A DNA stretch of 64,000 nucleotides from CADEED01 sp041395625 (lineage in GTDB: Bacteria > Pseudomonadota > Gammaproteobacteria > Steroidobacterales > Steroidobacteraceae), in NCBI GenBank assembly GCA_041395625.1, contig JAWLAE010000002.1:1116001-1180000 (forward strand). Direction: 5' to 3'. Below the pieces are notes generated by a model that ran no database searches, had not been told where the DNA came from, and saw only the letters and a program-made list of their open reading frames with translations. Positions 50,492 through 58,535 of this stretch are shown in pieces; position 1 is the stretch's first letter, and the number at the start of each line of letters is the position of its first letter. The position numbers and the translations under genes were made by a program.

Positions 50492-52657
50492 ATGTCGCAG
50501 CGAGCCACATCGATTCCGTCAACGATTACCGCCAATGTGTCACGGCGGACCTTCGTGCAGGGCGGCCTGGTAACGACCGGTGGCCTCGTCCTGGGGATCA
50601 GCCTCACCGGCTGCAAACCGGGGACCGAAGCACCACGCGAACTCAAGCAAATCACGACCAATGCCTGGCTCAGAATCGGCACCGACGAGAGCATCACGTT
50701 CCTGTGTGACCGCTCCGAGATGGGTCAAGGCGTCTTCACAGCGCTGCCGATGTTGTTAGCCGAAGAGCTCGGCGTCGCGGTCGAACGCATCAAGGTTGAG
50801 TTCGCGCCAGCAGGCGCAGCCTATGTCAACAATCTGCTAGGCGGCCAGATCACCGGCGGCAGCGCCAGCATCCGCGACGCCTGGGACAAGCTGCGCACTG
50901 CCGGGGCGCAAGCGCGCACGATGCTGGTCGCGACGGCAGCTGAGCAACTGAAAACGCAGCCGGAAACCTGCCGCGTCGAAGATGGTGTGATCGTTTCCTC
51001 ACACGGCAAACGACTATCCTATGGCGCGGTCGCGGAGGCAGCGGCCGCGCGTCCGGCACCAGGCACAGTGAAGCTCAAACCATCGTCGGAATTCAAGGTA
51101 ATCGGCAAGCCACAGGCGCGCCTCGATACGCCGGCGAAGGTGGACGGTAGCACGGTCTACGGCATCGACGTGCAACTGCCTGGCATGGTCCATGGCGCGC
51201 TCGCGCAGTCGCCAGTCTTGTTAGGAACCGTCAAGAGCTACGACGATACCAAAGCCAAGGCGATGCCCGGCGTGCTGGCAGTCGTCCAGACAAGTTCGGG
51301 TATCGTGGTGCTCGCAGACTCCTGGTGGCGCGCGAAGCAGGCTCGTGACGCGCTCGAGATCGTTTGGGACGGCGGCCGCAATGCCACGCTCAATGATGTC
51401 GCCATACTGCGCGGCTTACGTAGAGCGGCGAGCGGCACCGCACAGGTGGCACGCACTGAGGGCGATGTCGCCGCGGCACTCAAGAATGCTGCACGCGTGG
51501 TGCGCGCGGACTACGAACTGCCGTTGCTGGCGCACGCCACCCTTGAGCCGCAGAACTGCACGGCGCACGTGACGGCCGACGGCTGCGATCTGTACGTACC
51601 GACCCAGGTGCAACAGATTGCGCAGGCGGCTGCGGCCACGGCTGCGGGCCTTACGCTCGACCAAGTGCGCGTGCACACTACCTTCCTGGGCGGTGGTTTC
51701 GGCCGACGTCTCGAGGTCGACTTCATTCCGGCCGCCGTCGAGGCGTCGAAAGCTGTGGGCAAGCCAGTGAAGCTGCTCTGGACGCGTGAAGACGATATAA
51801 CGCATGACGCTTATCGACCGCCCGCCTTCGATCAATGCGCTGCCGGTTTCGATCAGGACGGCAAACTGATCGCCTGGCATCTGCATCTCACCGGGCCGTC
51901 GATTACCGCGCGCATGTTTCCGTCAGTGGTGGAGAATTCGATCGATCCGTTCGCGATCGAAGCGGCTGCGAACTATCCGTACGACGTGCCCAATGTCCTG
52001 GTCGAATATGTGCCGGCGGAGATCGGAATCCACGTCGGCTACTGGCGCTCGGTCAGTCACGCGCTGAATTGTTTCGTCGCCGAGAGCTTCATGGACGAAT
52101 TGGCGGCGGCGGCGCGCAAGGATCCCGTGCAATTCCGGACCGAGTTATTGGCCAAGCAGCCACGCTACCTCGACGTCCTGAAGACCGTGGCGCGTGAGGC
52201 ACGCTACGGCCGGGCGCCCAAGGGCCGTTTCCAGGGTGTCGCGCTGATGGAGGGCTACGGCACTTACATGGCGCAAGTGGCCGAGATTTCACTCGAGGAC
52301 GGCAAAGTGCGGGTTCACCAGATCACTTGCGCGGCCGATTGCGGCCAGGTGGTCAATCCGGGTATCGTCGCTGCGCAGATCGAGAGCTCGATCGTATTCG
52401 GGCTGAGCGCAGCACTCTGGGGCGAGATCAACATCGCGGGCGGCCGTGTCCAGCAGACAAACTTCGATCGCTACCGGATCGCGCGACTGCCAGAAGTGCC
52501 GAAGATCTCGACCTATGTACTGCCAAGCGAAGAAGCGCCCGGCGGCATAGGCGAACCGGCGACCGCGCTGGTGGCACCGGCGATCTGCAATGCGCTGGTC
52601 GCGGCTACCGGCAAACGCGTGCGTTCGCTACCATTGAGCAAACACAAACTGGCTTGA
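50492..52657 (+). CDS. iorB: molybdopterin-binding aldehyde/isoquinoline oxidoreductase, large subunit
   Basis: The 721-residue catalytic subunit starts with a Tat signal (SRRTFVQGGLVTTGGLVLGISLTGC), so the enzyme works in the periplasm. It carries EMGQGVFTALPMLLAEELGV, NNLLGGQITGGSASIRDAW, TTFLGGGFGRRLEVDF and HVGYWRSVSHALN, as in IorB-type fused subunits that bind the molybdenum dinucleotide cofactor. The class oxidises N-heterocycles or aldehydes. The AGGGG site lies about seven bases upstream of the start. GabT follows after 13 bases, so a nitrogen compound or aldehyde is a likely substrate. Confidence 0.9.
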   Translation: MSQRATSIPSTITANVSRRTFVQGGLVTTGGLVLGISLTGCKPGTEAPRELKQITTNAWLRIGTDESITFLCDRSEMGQGVFTALPMLLAEELGVAVERIKVEFAPAGAAYVNNLLGGQITGGSASIRDAWDKLRTAGAQARTMLVATAAEQLKTQPETCRVEDGVIVSSHGKRLSYGAVAEAAAARPAPGTVKLKPSSEFKVIGKPQARLDTPAKVDGSTVYGIDVQLPGMVHGALAQSPVLLGTVKSYDDTKAKAMPGVLAVVQTSSGIVVLADSWWRAKQARDALEIVWDGGRNATLNDVAILRGLRRAASGTAQVARTEGDVAAALKNAARVVRADYELPLLAHATLEPQNCTAHVTADGCDLYVPTQVQQIAQAAAATAAGLTLDQVRVHTTFLGGGFGRRLEVDFIPAAVEASKAVGKPVKLLWTREDDITHDAYRPPAFDQCAAGFDQDGKLIAWHLHLTGPSITARMFPSVVENSIDPFAIEAAANYPYDVPNVLVEYVPAEIGIHVGYWRSVSHALNCFVAESFMDELAAAARKDPVQFRTELLAKQPRYLDVLKTVAREARYGRAPKGRFQGVALMEGYGTYMAQVAEISLEDGKVRVHQITCAADCGQVVNPGIVAAQIESSIVFGLSAALWGEINIAGGRVQQTNFDRYRIARLPEVPKISTYVLPSEEAPGGIGEPATALVAPAICNALVAATGKRVRSLPLSKHKLA

Positions 52658-52670
52658 GGATCGTTGCAAC

Positions 52671-53990
52671 ATGGTAGATAGATCGGCGGACACTAACAGC
52701 TCATTGCAGGCGCGTCGGGTGGCAGCGGTACCGCGTGGCGTCGCCAATTCGCTCGCCGTGTTCGCCGAACGGGCTGCGAACGCCGAGGTCTGGGATGTCG
52801 AGGGTCGGCGTTATGTCGATTTTGCGAGCGGAATTGCCGTACTGAACACAGGCCACCTGCACCCGACCGTGAAGGCAGCGGTCGCGGCGCAACTCGAGCG
52901 CTTCACGCATAGCTGTTTTCAGGTAACGCCGTATCAGAGCTACATCGAGCTCGCGGAGCGACTGAACAAGCTCGCACCTGGCAAGACGCCGAAGAAGACC
53001 ATATTTCTGTCAACCGGTGCCGAAGCCGTCGAAAATGCCGTGAAGATCGCACGGGCTCGAACGCGTCGAGCGGCGGTCATCGCGTTCTCCGGCGCATTTC
53101 ACGGTCGCACGATCGCCTGCATGACGCTTACCGGCAAGGTAATGCCATACAAGGCCGGCTTCGGTCCGATGCTGGCGGACGTGTTCCATGTACCGTTTCC
53201 GATGGCGTATCACGGCGTCACTCCCGAACAGTCGTTAGCAGCGCTCGAGCATCTGTTCAAGGCCAGCGTCGACCCTGAGCGCGTAGCGGCGATCATCATC
53301 GAGCCCGTGCAAGGCGAAGGCGGCTTTTATGTCGCGCCACCGGAATTCTTGCGCAAGCTGCGCGCGTTGTGCGACCAGCATGGCATCGTGCTGATCATCG
53401 ATGAGATTCAGAGCGGCTTCGGCCGCACTGGCCGGACGTTCGCGCACGAGTACGCGGGCATCGAGGCCGATCTCATCACCGTCGCCAAGAGTCTGGCCGG
53501 CGGGATCCCCTTGTCGGCGGTCATCGGCAAGGCAGAAATAATGGACGCCCCGCCACCCGGTGGTCTCGGCGGCACCTACGCGGGCTCGCCGCTCGGTTGC
53601 GCCGCCGGCCTCGCGGTACTCGATGTGCTGGAACGCGAGCAACTGAATGAACGCGCCATTCGGCTCGGGGCGGTGACGATGTCGCGACTGGAGGAAATGC
53701 GTTCGCGCTTTCCCTCGATCGGCGAGGTGCGGGGCCTCGGCATGATGGTCGCGCTGGAACTGGTCAAGAACCGCCGCGCCGATCAGCCGGATGCCGAGCT
53801 CGCCAAATCCGTGGTGCAGGCAGCTGGCCGACGCGGCTTGCTGCTGCTGTCATGCGGCGTATATGGCAACGTAATCCGGCTGCTGGCGCCACTGACGATT
53901 CCCGAGGAACTGCTCGAGGAAGGACTCGAACTGTTGGCGCAGTCGTTAGTCGAGGCGACCAACGCGCAACGACCCAGCGCGGTTGCCTAG
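52671..53990 (+). CDS. gabT: class III aminotransferase, 4-aminobutyrate type (GabT)
   Basis: The 439-residue PLP enzyme has STGAEAVENAVKIAR (115-128), FHGRT (143-147), EPVQGEGGF, the cofactor Asp244 (IIDEIQSGFGRTG) and the Schiff-base Lys273 (VAKSLAGGIP). This is the GABA/2-oxoglutarate aminotransferase pattern. It follows the molybdenum hydroxylase gene closely and could supply or consume an aldehyde in the same pathway. Confidence 0.9.
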   Translation: MVDRSADTNSSLQARRVAAVPRGVANSLAVFAERAANAEVWDVEGRRYVDFASGIAVLNTGHLHPTVKAAVAAQLERFTHSCFQVTPYQSYIELAERLNKLAPGKTPKKTIFLSTGAEAVENAVKIARARTRRAAVIAFSGAFHGRTIACMTLTGKVMPYKAGFGPMLADVFHVPFPMAYHGVTPEQSLAALEHLFKASVDPERVAAIIIEPVQGEGGFYVAPPEFLRKLRALCDQHGIVLIIDEIQSGFGRTGRTFAHEYAGIEADLITVAKSLAGGIPLSAVIGKAEIMDAPPPGGLGGTYAGSPLGCAAGLAVLDVLEREQLNERAIRLGAVTMSRLEEMRSRFPSIGEVRGLGMMVALELVKNRRADQPDAELAKSVVQAAGRRGLLLLSCGVYGNVIRLLAPLTIPEELLEEGLELLAQSLVEATNAQRPSAVA

Positions 53991-54017
53991 GGGAGCTCTG
54001 CACTGGTGCCGCCGGCG

Positions 54018-54317
54018 TCACGCTCGCCCGGCGTTCGAATCGTTCGGCGTGTGAAAATACTCGCTCTCGGATGAGAGCTGGTCGATCAAGCGCTTCAATT
54101 CAGACATCCGCCCGGTTGCCGTGCTGATCGGCATGCAGTCCTGGCAGCGCGGATCACTGCACGGCTGCCGGGAATAGAGCCAGTACTGGATCGCACCTGC
54201 CAGCAGGCCATCCGCGATGTCCCACAGATCGGCGTCCTTGTCCTTGTCCGCCAGCTTGTTGCCGAGGTCCACCGCTTTGGAAAAGGCTGCATCGAAAGTA
54301 TCGGCAATGGGTTCCAT
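54018..54317 (-). CDS. small protein of unknown function with a CxxC motif
   Basis: The 99-residue protein starts at 54317 (MEPIADTFDAAFSKAVDLGNK), with GGGGC upstream. The first half is a long amphipathic helix (ADKDKDADLWDIADGLLAGAIQYWLY). A cysteine cluster PCSDPRCQDC follows at about 52-61 and could bind a metal, then another helix MSELKRLIDQLSSESE. No family was recognised. It is convergent with gabT. Confidence 0.65.
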   Translation of the reverse strand: MEPIADTFDAAFSKAVDLGNKLADKDKDADLWDIADGLLAGAIQYWLYSRQPCSDPRCQDCMPISTATGRMSELKRLIDQLSSESEYFHTPNDSNAGRA

Positions 54318-54473
54318 GGAACGCCCCGGCGAAATAGATTGCCGCCGATTATACGGCAAGCCGCACCACAGTCGCCCCAAGCTTGGCGCACCCGGCGAGT
54401 GCTATGTTCAACGCGGCTGAGCAGTCGACGCAGTGTGCGGGCAATCTGTCAAAGACGTTCGCCGTTGCTATTG

Positions 54474-55658
54474 TCAGGAAATCACGCCATTGGCGATCAA
54501 CCGCGCCAGCGTCTCGGCCTGCTGCTCCCGGAAATAGCTGCGCGCCGGCACGACGACCTTGCCGTCTCGCCATAGTCCGTTCTTGCGGCGGAATTCGAGG
54601 CCCGCAATGCCCGCTTGAAACACGTCGTAGGGCAGGCGCGACAACATGTTGCTGATGCCGGAGCGACGCCGATATTCCCGCAGGCCCAGGAGATCGACAC
54701 GCGCGTTAGCAGTCATGGTCTCGCCCTGCCCCGCTGCAACCAGTGTACTGCCCAGGTGATTGATGATCTCCGAACCGCCGTTGGCGGAATCGATCGGGAT
54801 GTCGATGTTGGCCACGCCAGCGGTATTGGCCGACACGACCCACGCCAGATTCTCCATCGCACGCGCCAGCCGGCCAATGCGCTTGGGCGGCATCGTGGTG
54901 GTATATGCCTCGCTCGAGGAGTGCACGAACAACTCCGCGCCTCGCACCGCGTGACAACGGGCGATCTCCGGATAAAGGATTTCCTCCGAGGCGATTGCGG
55001 CAAGCACACCGAGCGGGGTACGAGCCACGGGAAAGACACCGTCGATGCCATACGCGTCGAGGTAGGCGTCCCAGACATCGTGTGGCGTCGGCACCAAGGT
55101 GGAAATCAGGCGCCGATAGCGCAGGATCGTTTTGCCCGTCGGGTCGATGACCCAGGCGCACTGAAAAAAGATCCCCGGAAACTTTGGATCGGCCTCGTAC
55201 GAGCTGCCCGCCAAATAGATCGACTGCTGTTGTGCGATGCCGCTCAGGGCGTCGTACTCGGGGCCATCGATCGTCAGGACTGCCTTCGCGAGCCACTCAG
55301 GTATCGATTCACGGGTCGGGAAACTCGTCAGCGTGTACTCGGGCAGCACCACCAGCTTGAGATCGGCACCGATCCACGACTTGGCACCTTTTATCTGCTG
55401 GTCGAGACGCGCGATAGACGCGCGCATCCGGGCGCGAGCCGCGTCCACCGTGGTATCACGATTGACAGCATCGACGCGGAACTGCAGCGCACAGGCATAG
55501 TACGCTCCGCTTGCGCTGCCAGCCTGGGATGCACCGACACCCGGCGGCGCAATGGCAGACTGCGCCGCGTCCTGCTGACGTGCGCCCGCGAGCGTCGCGG
55601 CCGTAGCTCCTGCCAGCGCGGCCAACGTCTGTCGTCTGGTTAGTGTCGTGTTCTTCAT
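54474..55658 (-). CDS. Tat-exported nitrilase-fold protein without the catalytic cysteine
   Basis: The 394-residue protein has a Tat signal (TRRQTLAALAGATAATLAGA) and the carbon-nitrogen hydrolase fold: LKLVVLPEYTLTSF with Glu107, YLAGSSYEADPKFPG, WVIDPTGKTILRYRRLIS and LGVLAAIASEEILYPEIARCHAVRGAELFVHSSS. At the place of the catalytic Lys it has Arg (YRR, 181-183), and at the place of the nucleophile (usually ICYE) it has IASE, so Cys is Ala223. It is therefore unlikely to be a normal amidase or nitrilase. Its ATG overlaps the VanZ-like gene stop (ATGA). Confidence 0.85.
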   Translation of the reverse strand: MKNTTLTRRQTLAALAGATAATLAGARQQDAAQSAIAPPGVGASQAGSASGAYYACALQFRVDAVNRDTTVDAARARMRASIARLDQQIKGAKSWIGADLKLVVLPEYTLTSFPTRESIPEWLAKAVLTIDGPEYDALSGIAQQQSIYLAGSSYEADPKFPGIFFQCAWVIDPTGKTILRYRRLISTLVPTPHDVWDAYLDAYGIDGVFPVARTPLGVLAAIASEEILYPEIARCHAVRGAELFVHSSSEAYTTTMPPKRIGRLARAMENLAWVVSANTAGVANIDIPIDSANGGSEIINHLGSTLVAAGQGETMTANARVDLLGLREYRRRSGISNMLSRLPYDVFQAGIAGLEFRRKNGLWRDGKVVVPARSYFREQQAETLARLIANGVIS

Positions 55659-56578
55659 GGTTCCTCTTTCTCGAGACGCAACGAGTGGACGATCATCCGA
55701 CTTGGTCCAGCCGGGTCGCTACGATACAACGAAACGTCGGCTATGTGCCCCATATCCATGTCGCGGCCAGACGGTGCCCGTATGATGTCGTTCAATGGCA
55801 CGCGCACCAGCCGGCGCTCACGGGGCGCCAGCCGGATATTGCGGTTGAAGCGGTCCGCGAACTCCCAGCTATGCGCACGATCGTGTACGCGCAGTGTCAG
55901 CTGCAAAAGAGAGTCGTTAGGATTCTCGACATCGACGACCAACTGATCATAGCCGCGCCAATCCGGACGCGGCTCGAACCAGGCCACGCCAGGGAATGGC
56001 TCCGAGACGAAATCAACACGCAGCGCACCGTTCTCGAATGTTCGCCGCGCACCGGAGCCACGCGACCAATAGCTGTCTCTGCTGCTTTGCGAGAAGTCTG
56101 CGAGCAGCGGAAAAATGGCGGTACGATAGCGATAGGCCTGCACCACCTCAACGACCGGCGCGATAGTCCAGACGAGGCCGGTCGCCGCTGTCAGTACCAG
56201 CAAGACCCGCACTGATCGCGGAATGGCCAGGCGACGATCGAAAGCCGCGAAAGCGGCGAGCGCAATGCCAATCCCGAGAAAGTTGCGGCTGAGATCTCCC
56301 CACGACGCATCGCGCCCGACCGGCACTTGCGCCAGCTCCGTCAACATCCCCAGAACCGCGGCCGTGACCGCGGCGAAACCGTACTGTCGGACAACACTGC
56401 TCGGCCACCGGGAGCGGGACACGCCGAGCAGTGCCAGCGCGATCACCCCGAACAGCGGCGCATGGCCGAAGTCCTCGACTACACGCCACATGGCGGTAAA
56501 TGGGAACGTCCAATCCACCAGCAGCAGAATTGCGGCGATTGGCAACAACAGCGCGAGAATTAATGTCGGACGGCGCAC
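55655..56578 (-). CDS. VanZ-like membrane protein with a C-terminal beta-sandwich domain
   Basis: The 307-residue protein has four to five helices in the first 150 residues with DFGHAPLFGVIALALLG and MLTELAQVPVGRDASWGDLSRNFLGIGI, the VanZ-like signature. The last 150 residues form a soluble beta-rich domain resembling carbohydrate-binding modules (FVSEPFPGVAWFEPRPDWRGYDQLVVDVENPND). A GTG start at 56578 is preferred since the product then begins with the first helix. It is coupled to the nitrilase-fold gene and divergent from yceH. Function is unknown. Confidence 0.72.
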   Translation of the reverse strand: MRRPTLILALLLPIAAILLLVDWTFPFTAMWRVVEDFGHAPLFGVIALALLGVSRSRWPSSVVRQYGFAAVTAAVLGMLTELAQVPVGRDASWGDLSRNFLGIGIALAAFAAFDRRLAIPRSVRVLLVLTAATGLVWTIAPVVEVVQAYRYRTAIFPLLADFSQSSRDSYWSRGSGARRTFENGALRVDFVSEPFPGVAWFEPRPDWRGYDQLVVDVENPNDSLLQLTLRVHDRAHSWEFADRFNRNIRLAPRERRLVRVPLNDIIRAPSGRDMDMGHIADVSLYRSDPAGPSRMIVHSLRLEKEEP

Positions 56579-56637
56579 CGCTGCATTCTCGCACTTCTTG
56601 GCGGGCGGCCGCACGCCTCTCAACTTATACTGCCGCC

Positions 56638-57333
56638 ATGAACATTCAATTGTCGACACTGGATGCACGCGTACTTGGGTCGCTGATCGAGAAGCAGCTG
56701 ACAACTCCCGATCAATATCCGCTGTCCATCAACGCGCTCGTCAATGCCTGCAATCAAAAGAGCAATCGTGACCCGGCGATGGCGCTCGAGGAACGAGCAG
56801 TGCAGGAGACCGTCGACTCCCTGAAGAAGCGCCATCTGATCCTGGAGAAATCGGGATTTGGTAGCCGCGTGCCGAAGTACCACCAGATTTTCTGCAACAC
56901 CGAGTTTGGAACGCTCAAGCTGCAACCAGTCGAAACCGGCATTCTGTGCGAGCTGCTGCTGCGCGGGCCGCAGACGCCGGGTGAGCTGCGCGCACGGGTC
57001 GCGCGCATGGCGCAGGTGACTGATGTCGGCGAGATCGAACGCGCGCTCGAGGCGATGCGCACGCGCGTTGCAGGCCCACTGGTCGTGCAATTGCCCCGCG
57101 AGCCCAATCGCCGGGACGCACGCTATGCGCAACTCTTCACGGCAATGCCCGTCGTTGAGTCTGCGCGCGAAGCGGATGAGCCGGCGCCGATTGCATCGAT
57201 CACTGCCTCCAAGTCGGAAACGATCGCGACACTGACCGCGCGAATCGAGTCGCTGGAACAAGAGGTCGCGCGATTGCGTGCCCTTGTGGCAGGACAGTCA
57301 CAAGAAGAATCGGAGAGCGGTCAGCGTCCCTGA
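56638..57333 (+). CDS. YceH-family (DUF480) protein
   Basis: The 231-residue protein has two winged-helix-like halves: LDARVLGSLIEKQLTTPDQYPLSINALVNACNQKSNRDP, then KYHQIFCNTEFGTLKL and LCELLLRGPQTPGELRARVARM, which define DUF480. A short Leu-rich coiled coil near the C-terminus (TLTARIESLEQEVARLRALV) follows. No enzymatic role is known. The start at 56638 lies ten bases after TATACT, so the transcript may have a very short leader. Confidence 0.92.
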   Translation: MNIQLSTLDARVLGSLIEKQLTTPDQYPLSINALVNACNQKSNRDPAMALEERAVQETVDSLKKRHLILEKSGFGSRVPKYHQIFCNTEFGTLKLQPVETGILCELLLRGPQTPGELRARVARMAQVTDVGEIERALEAMRTRVAGPLVVQLPREPNRRDARYAQLFTAMPVVESAREADEPAPIASITASKSETIATLTARIESLEQEVARLRALVAGQSQEESESGQRP

Positions 57334-57468
57334 CGACCCCGTCCCGCGCGTGGATCGGGCGCGCGGCGCATCGTCCCCCTGGCGAAGAGGTTATTCTGTT
57401 AGGAGAACAGGAGCGCCGCGCGCCCGGATTTCGGCGCCCTCAACACGCGCGGGACGGAGCCGTCAGGG
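57328..57468 (-). repeat. structured hairpin element, copy A
   Basis: Read on the minus strand from 57468, the outer stem pairs CCCTGACG with CGTCAGGG and a 14-bp arm (57457-57444) with 57352-57339. Then comes an asymmetric internal loop beginning TTGAGGGCGCCG, a perfect 14-bp inner stem (57425-57412 with 57369-57356) and a 43-nt apical region from TCCTGT to GAT. The apical region and internal loop match copy B at most positions without gaps, while the stems differ but stay paired. It lies between convergent genes. It is most likely a structured RNA or folded DNA element; no known family was recognised. Confidence 0.75.
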
Positions 57469-57578
57469 GCTCCATCAATGCTGGCGATTGCCAAGTGCTT
57501 GAGGGTACCCAATCCTGCTCTCCGTGTTCGGCGAAGAGTTGAGCGGCAGGCTACCCTTGCCGTCCACGAGTGGCCAAG
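57469..57578 (+). other. spacer between the two hairpin elements, possible degenerate third copy
   Basis: No convincing gene was found. The segment contains TTGAGGGTACC, resembling the conserved TTGAGGGCGCC of the flanking elements, and can form an imperfect hairpin (GAGGGTA with TACCCTT, and CCTGC with GCAGG inside). The pairing has bulges and the apical region lacks the conserved GGGGGA and CTARCAGA strings, so a decayed copy is only a suggestion. Confidence 0.35.
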
Positions 57579-57757
57579 CGGGTGTTTGCATGCCGGGGCC
57601 ACGCGTGTTGAGGGCGCCGCAGTCCGGCTGGGGCGCGCTCCTGTGCCGCTAGCAGACTAACTGCTTTGTACGGGGGAAGATGCGCGCCCCAGCCGGACCA
57701 GGGTGACGCCGCCGGCGCGCCCGATCCACGCGTGGCCCCGGCATGCAAACACCCGTC
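57579..57757 (+). repeat. structured hairpin element, copy B
   Basis: The outer arms 57579-57607 and 57727-57755 are a perfect 29-bp inverted repeat. Inside is the internal loop TTGAGGGCGCCG on the left and a 28-base segment ending GCGCGCCCGATC on the right. A perfect 17-bp inner stem (57622-57638 with 57682-57698) follows, then a 43-nt apical region from TCCTGT to GAT. Copy B points the opposite way to copy A and shares its loops and the 18-base GCGCGCCCGATCCACGCG junction. The element ends 14 bases before the stop of the convergent gene at 57771. Confidence 0.78.
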
Positions 57758-57770
57758 AGGACCAGTCACG

Positions 57771-58505
57771 TCACTCAGCGGGTCTGACGCCCTCGCTCTT
57801 CGCCGGCGCCGCGCCCTTGCGAAAATAGAATTCGAACGCTTCAGCCCGATTGCCGCTCAGATACGGCACCATGTAGAGCACCGCCATCGCTTCGAGGGCG
57901 CGCGCGTGCTTGATCGGGCCAACGTCCGCGGTCTCCAGGCCCATTGCCCGCACGATCTCGCCCACCTGTCGCTTCGCGTCCGCATCGTTGCCCGCCAGCG
58001 GCGATGTTACTGGTCCACCGGCAAGGGCCGGATTGGCCATGATATGGAAGCCAAGCGTATTGAACGCTTTGACCACGCGCGCGCGCGGTGCCCATGATTG
58101 GATCAGCTCGCCCGCCGACGTATCGACTGCCATCTCCATCATTCCCGACTTACCGACCACCAGCGCATTGGTCGGATCGATCACGATCCGATCGGCCAGA
58201 TCAAGACTCTTGACGAGCGCCTCGGTCCCGCTCCAAGGCACCGCCAGTACCACGATCGAGGCTGCGGCAACTGCATCCTCGATGGTTGTGGCCGACGCGT
58301 CGGCGCCGGTCTTGGCGACCAGTGCTGCAACCTGCGGCCGACCGGGATCGCGCGACCCGTAGATGACTCGATGGCCTTGCTTGGCGAATTGTGGACCCAG
58401 TGCCGCACCGACACGGCCAGTGCCGAGCACCGCAATCGTCGCCGCTTCGGCATGCTGCATGACAGCCATCATGAGTATTACTCCTGCTAACAGTATCATT
58501 CGCAT
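57771..58505 (-). CDS. exported NADP-binding oxidoreductase-like protein (coenzyme F420:NADP reductase type)
   Basis: The 244-residue protein has a signal peptide (ILLAGVILMMAVMQHAEA) and then a Rossmann domain with IAVLGTGRVGAALG, VIYGSRDPGRP, VVLAVPW and VIDPTNAL. The C-terminal part has VVKAFNTLGFHIMANP and LAGNDADAKRQV. This is the NpdG/YrpG-like fold (ProC-related reductases). GGAG eight bases upstream of the ATG supports translation of the signal peptide, so export of a dinucleotide-binding protein is predicted. Substrate and cofactor in the periplasm are unclear. Confidence 0.82.
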   Translation of the reverse strand: MRMILLAGVILMMAVMQHAEAATIAVLGTGRVGAALGPQFAKQGHRVIYGSRDPGRPQVAALVAKTGADASATTIEDAVAAASIVVLAVPWSGTEALVKSLDLADRIVIDPTNALVVGKSGMMEMAVDTSAGELIQSWAPRARVVKAFNTLGFHIMANPALAGGPVTSPLAGNDADAKRQVGEIVRAMGLETADVGPIKHARALEAMAVLYMVPYLSGNRAEAFEFYFRKGAAPAKSEGVRPAE

Positions 58506-58535
58506 CAGCAGTCACTCCAAATCCGGTTGCGCGAG

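Noticed and set aside
57485..57660. Short plus-strand frames inside the hairpin region
   Set aside because: They cross the palindromes, lack ribosome-binding sites and have no conserved features; the palindromic arms explain their openness.
57328..57757. Integron attC sites
   Set aside because: The CTAAC and GTTAG strings and long imperfect palindromes suggested attC, but the RYYYAAC and GTTRRRY core sites are not at the element ends, the loops rather than the ends are conserved, and no cassette gene or integrase is present.
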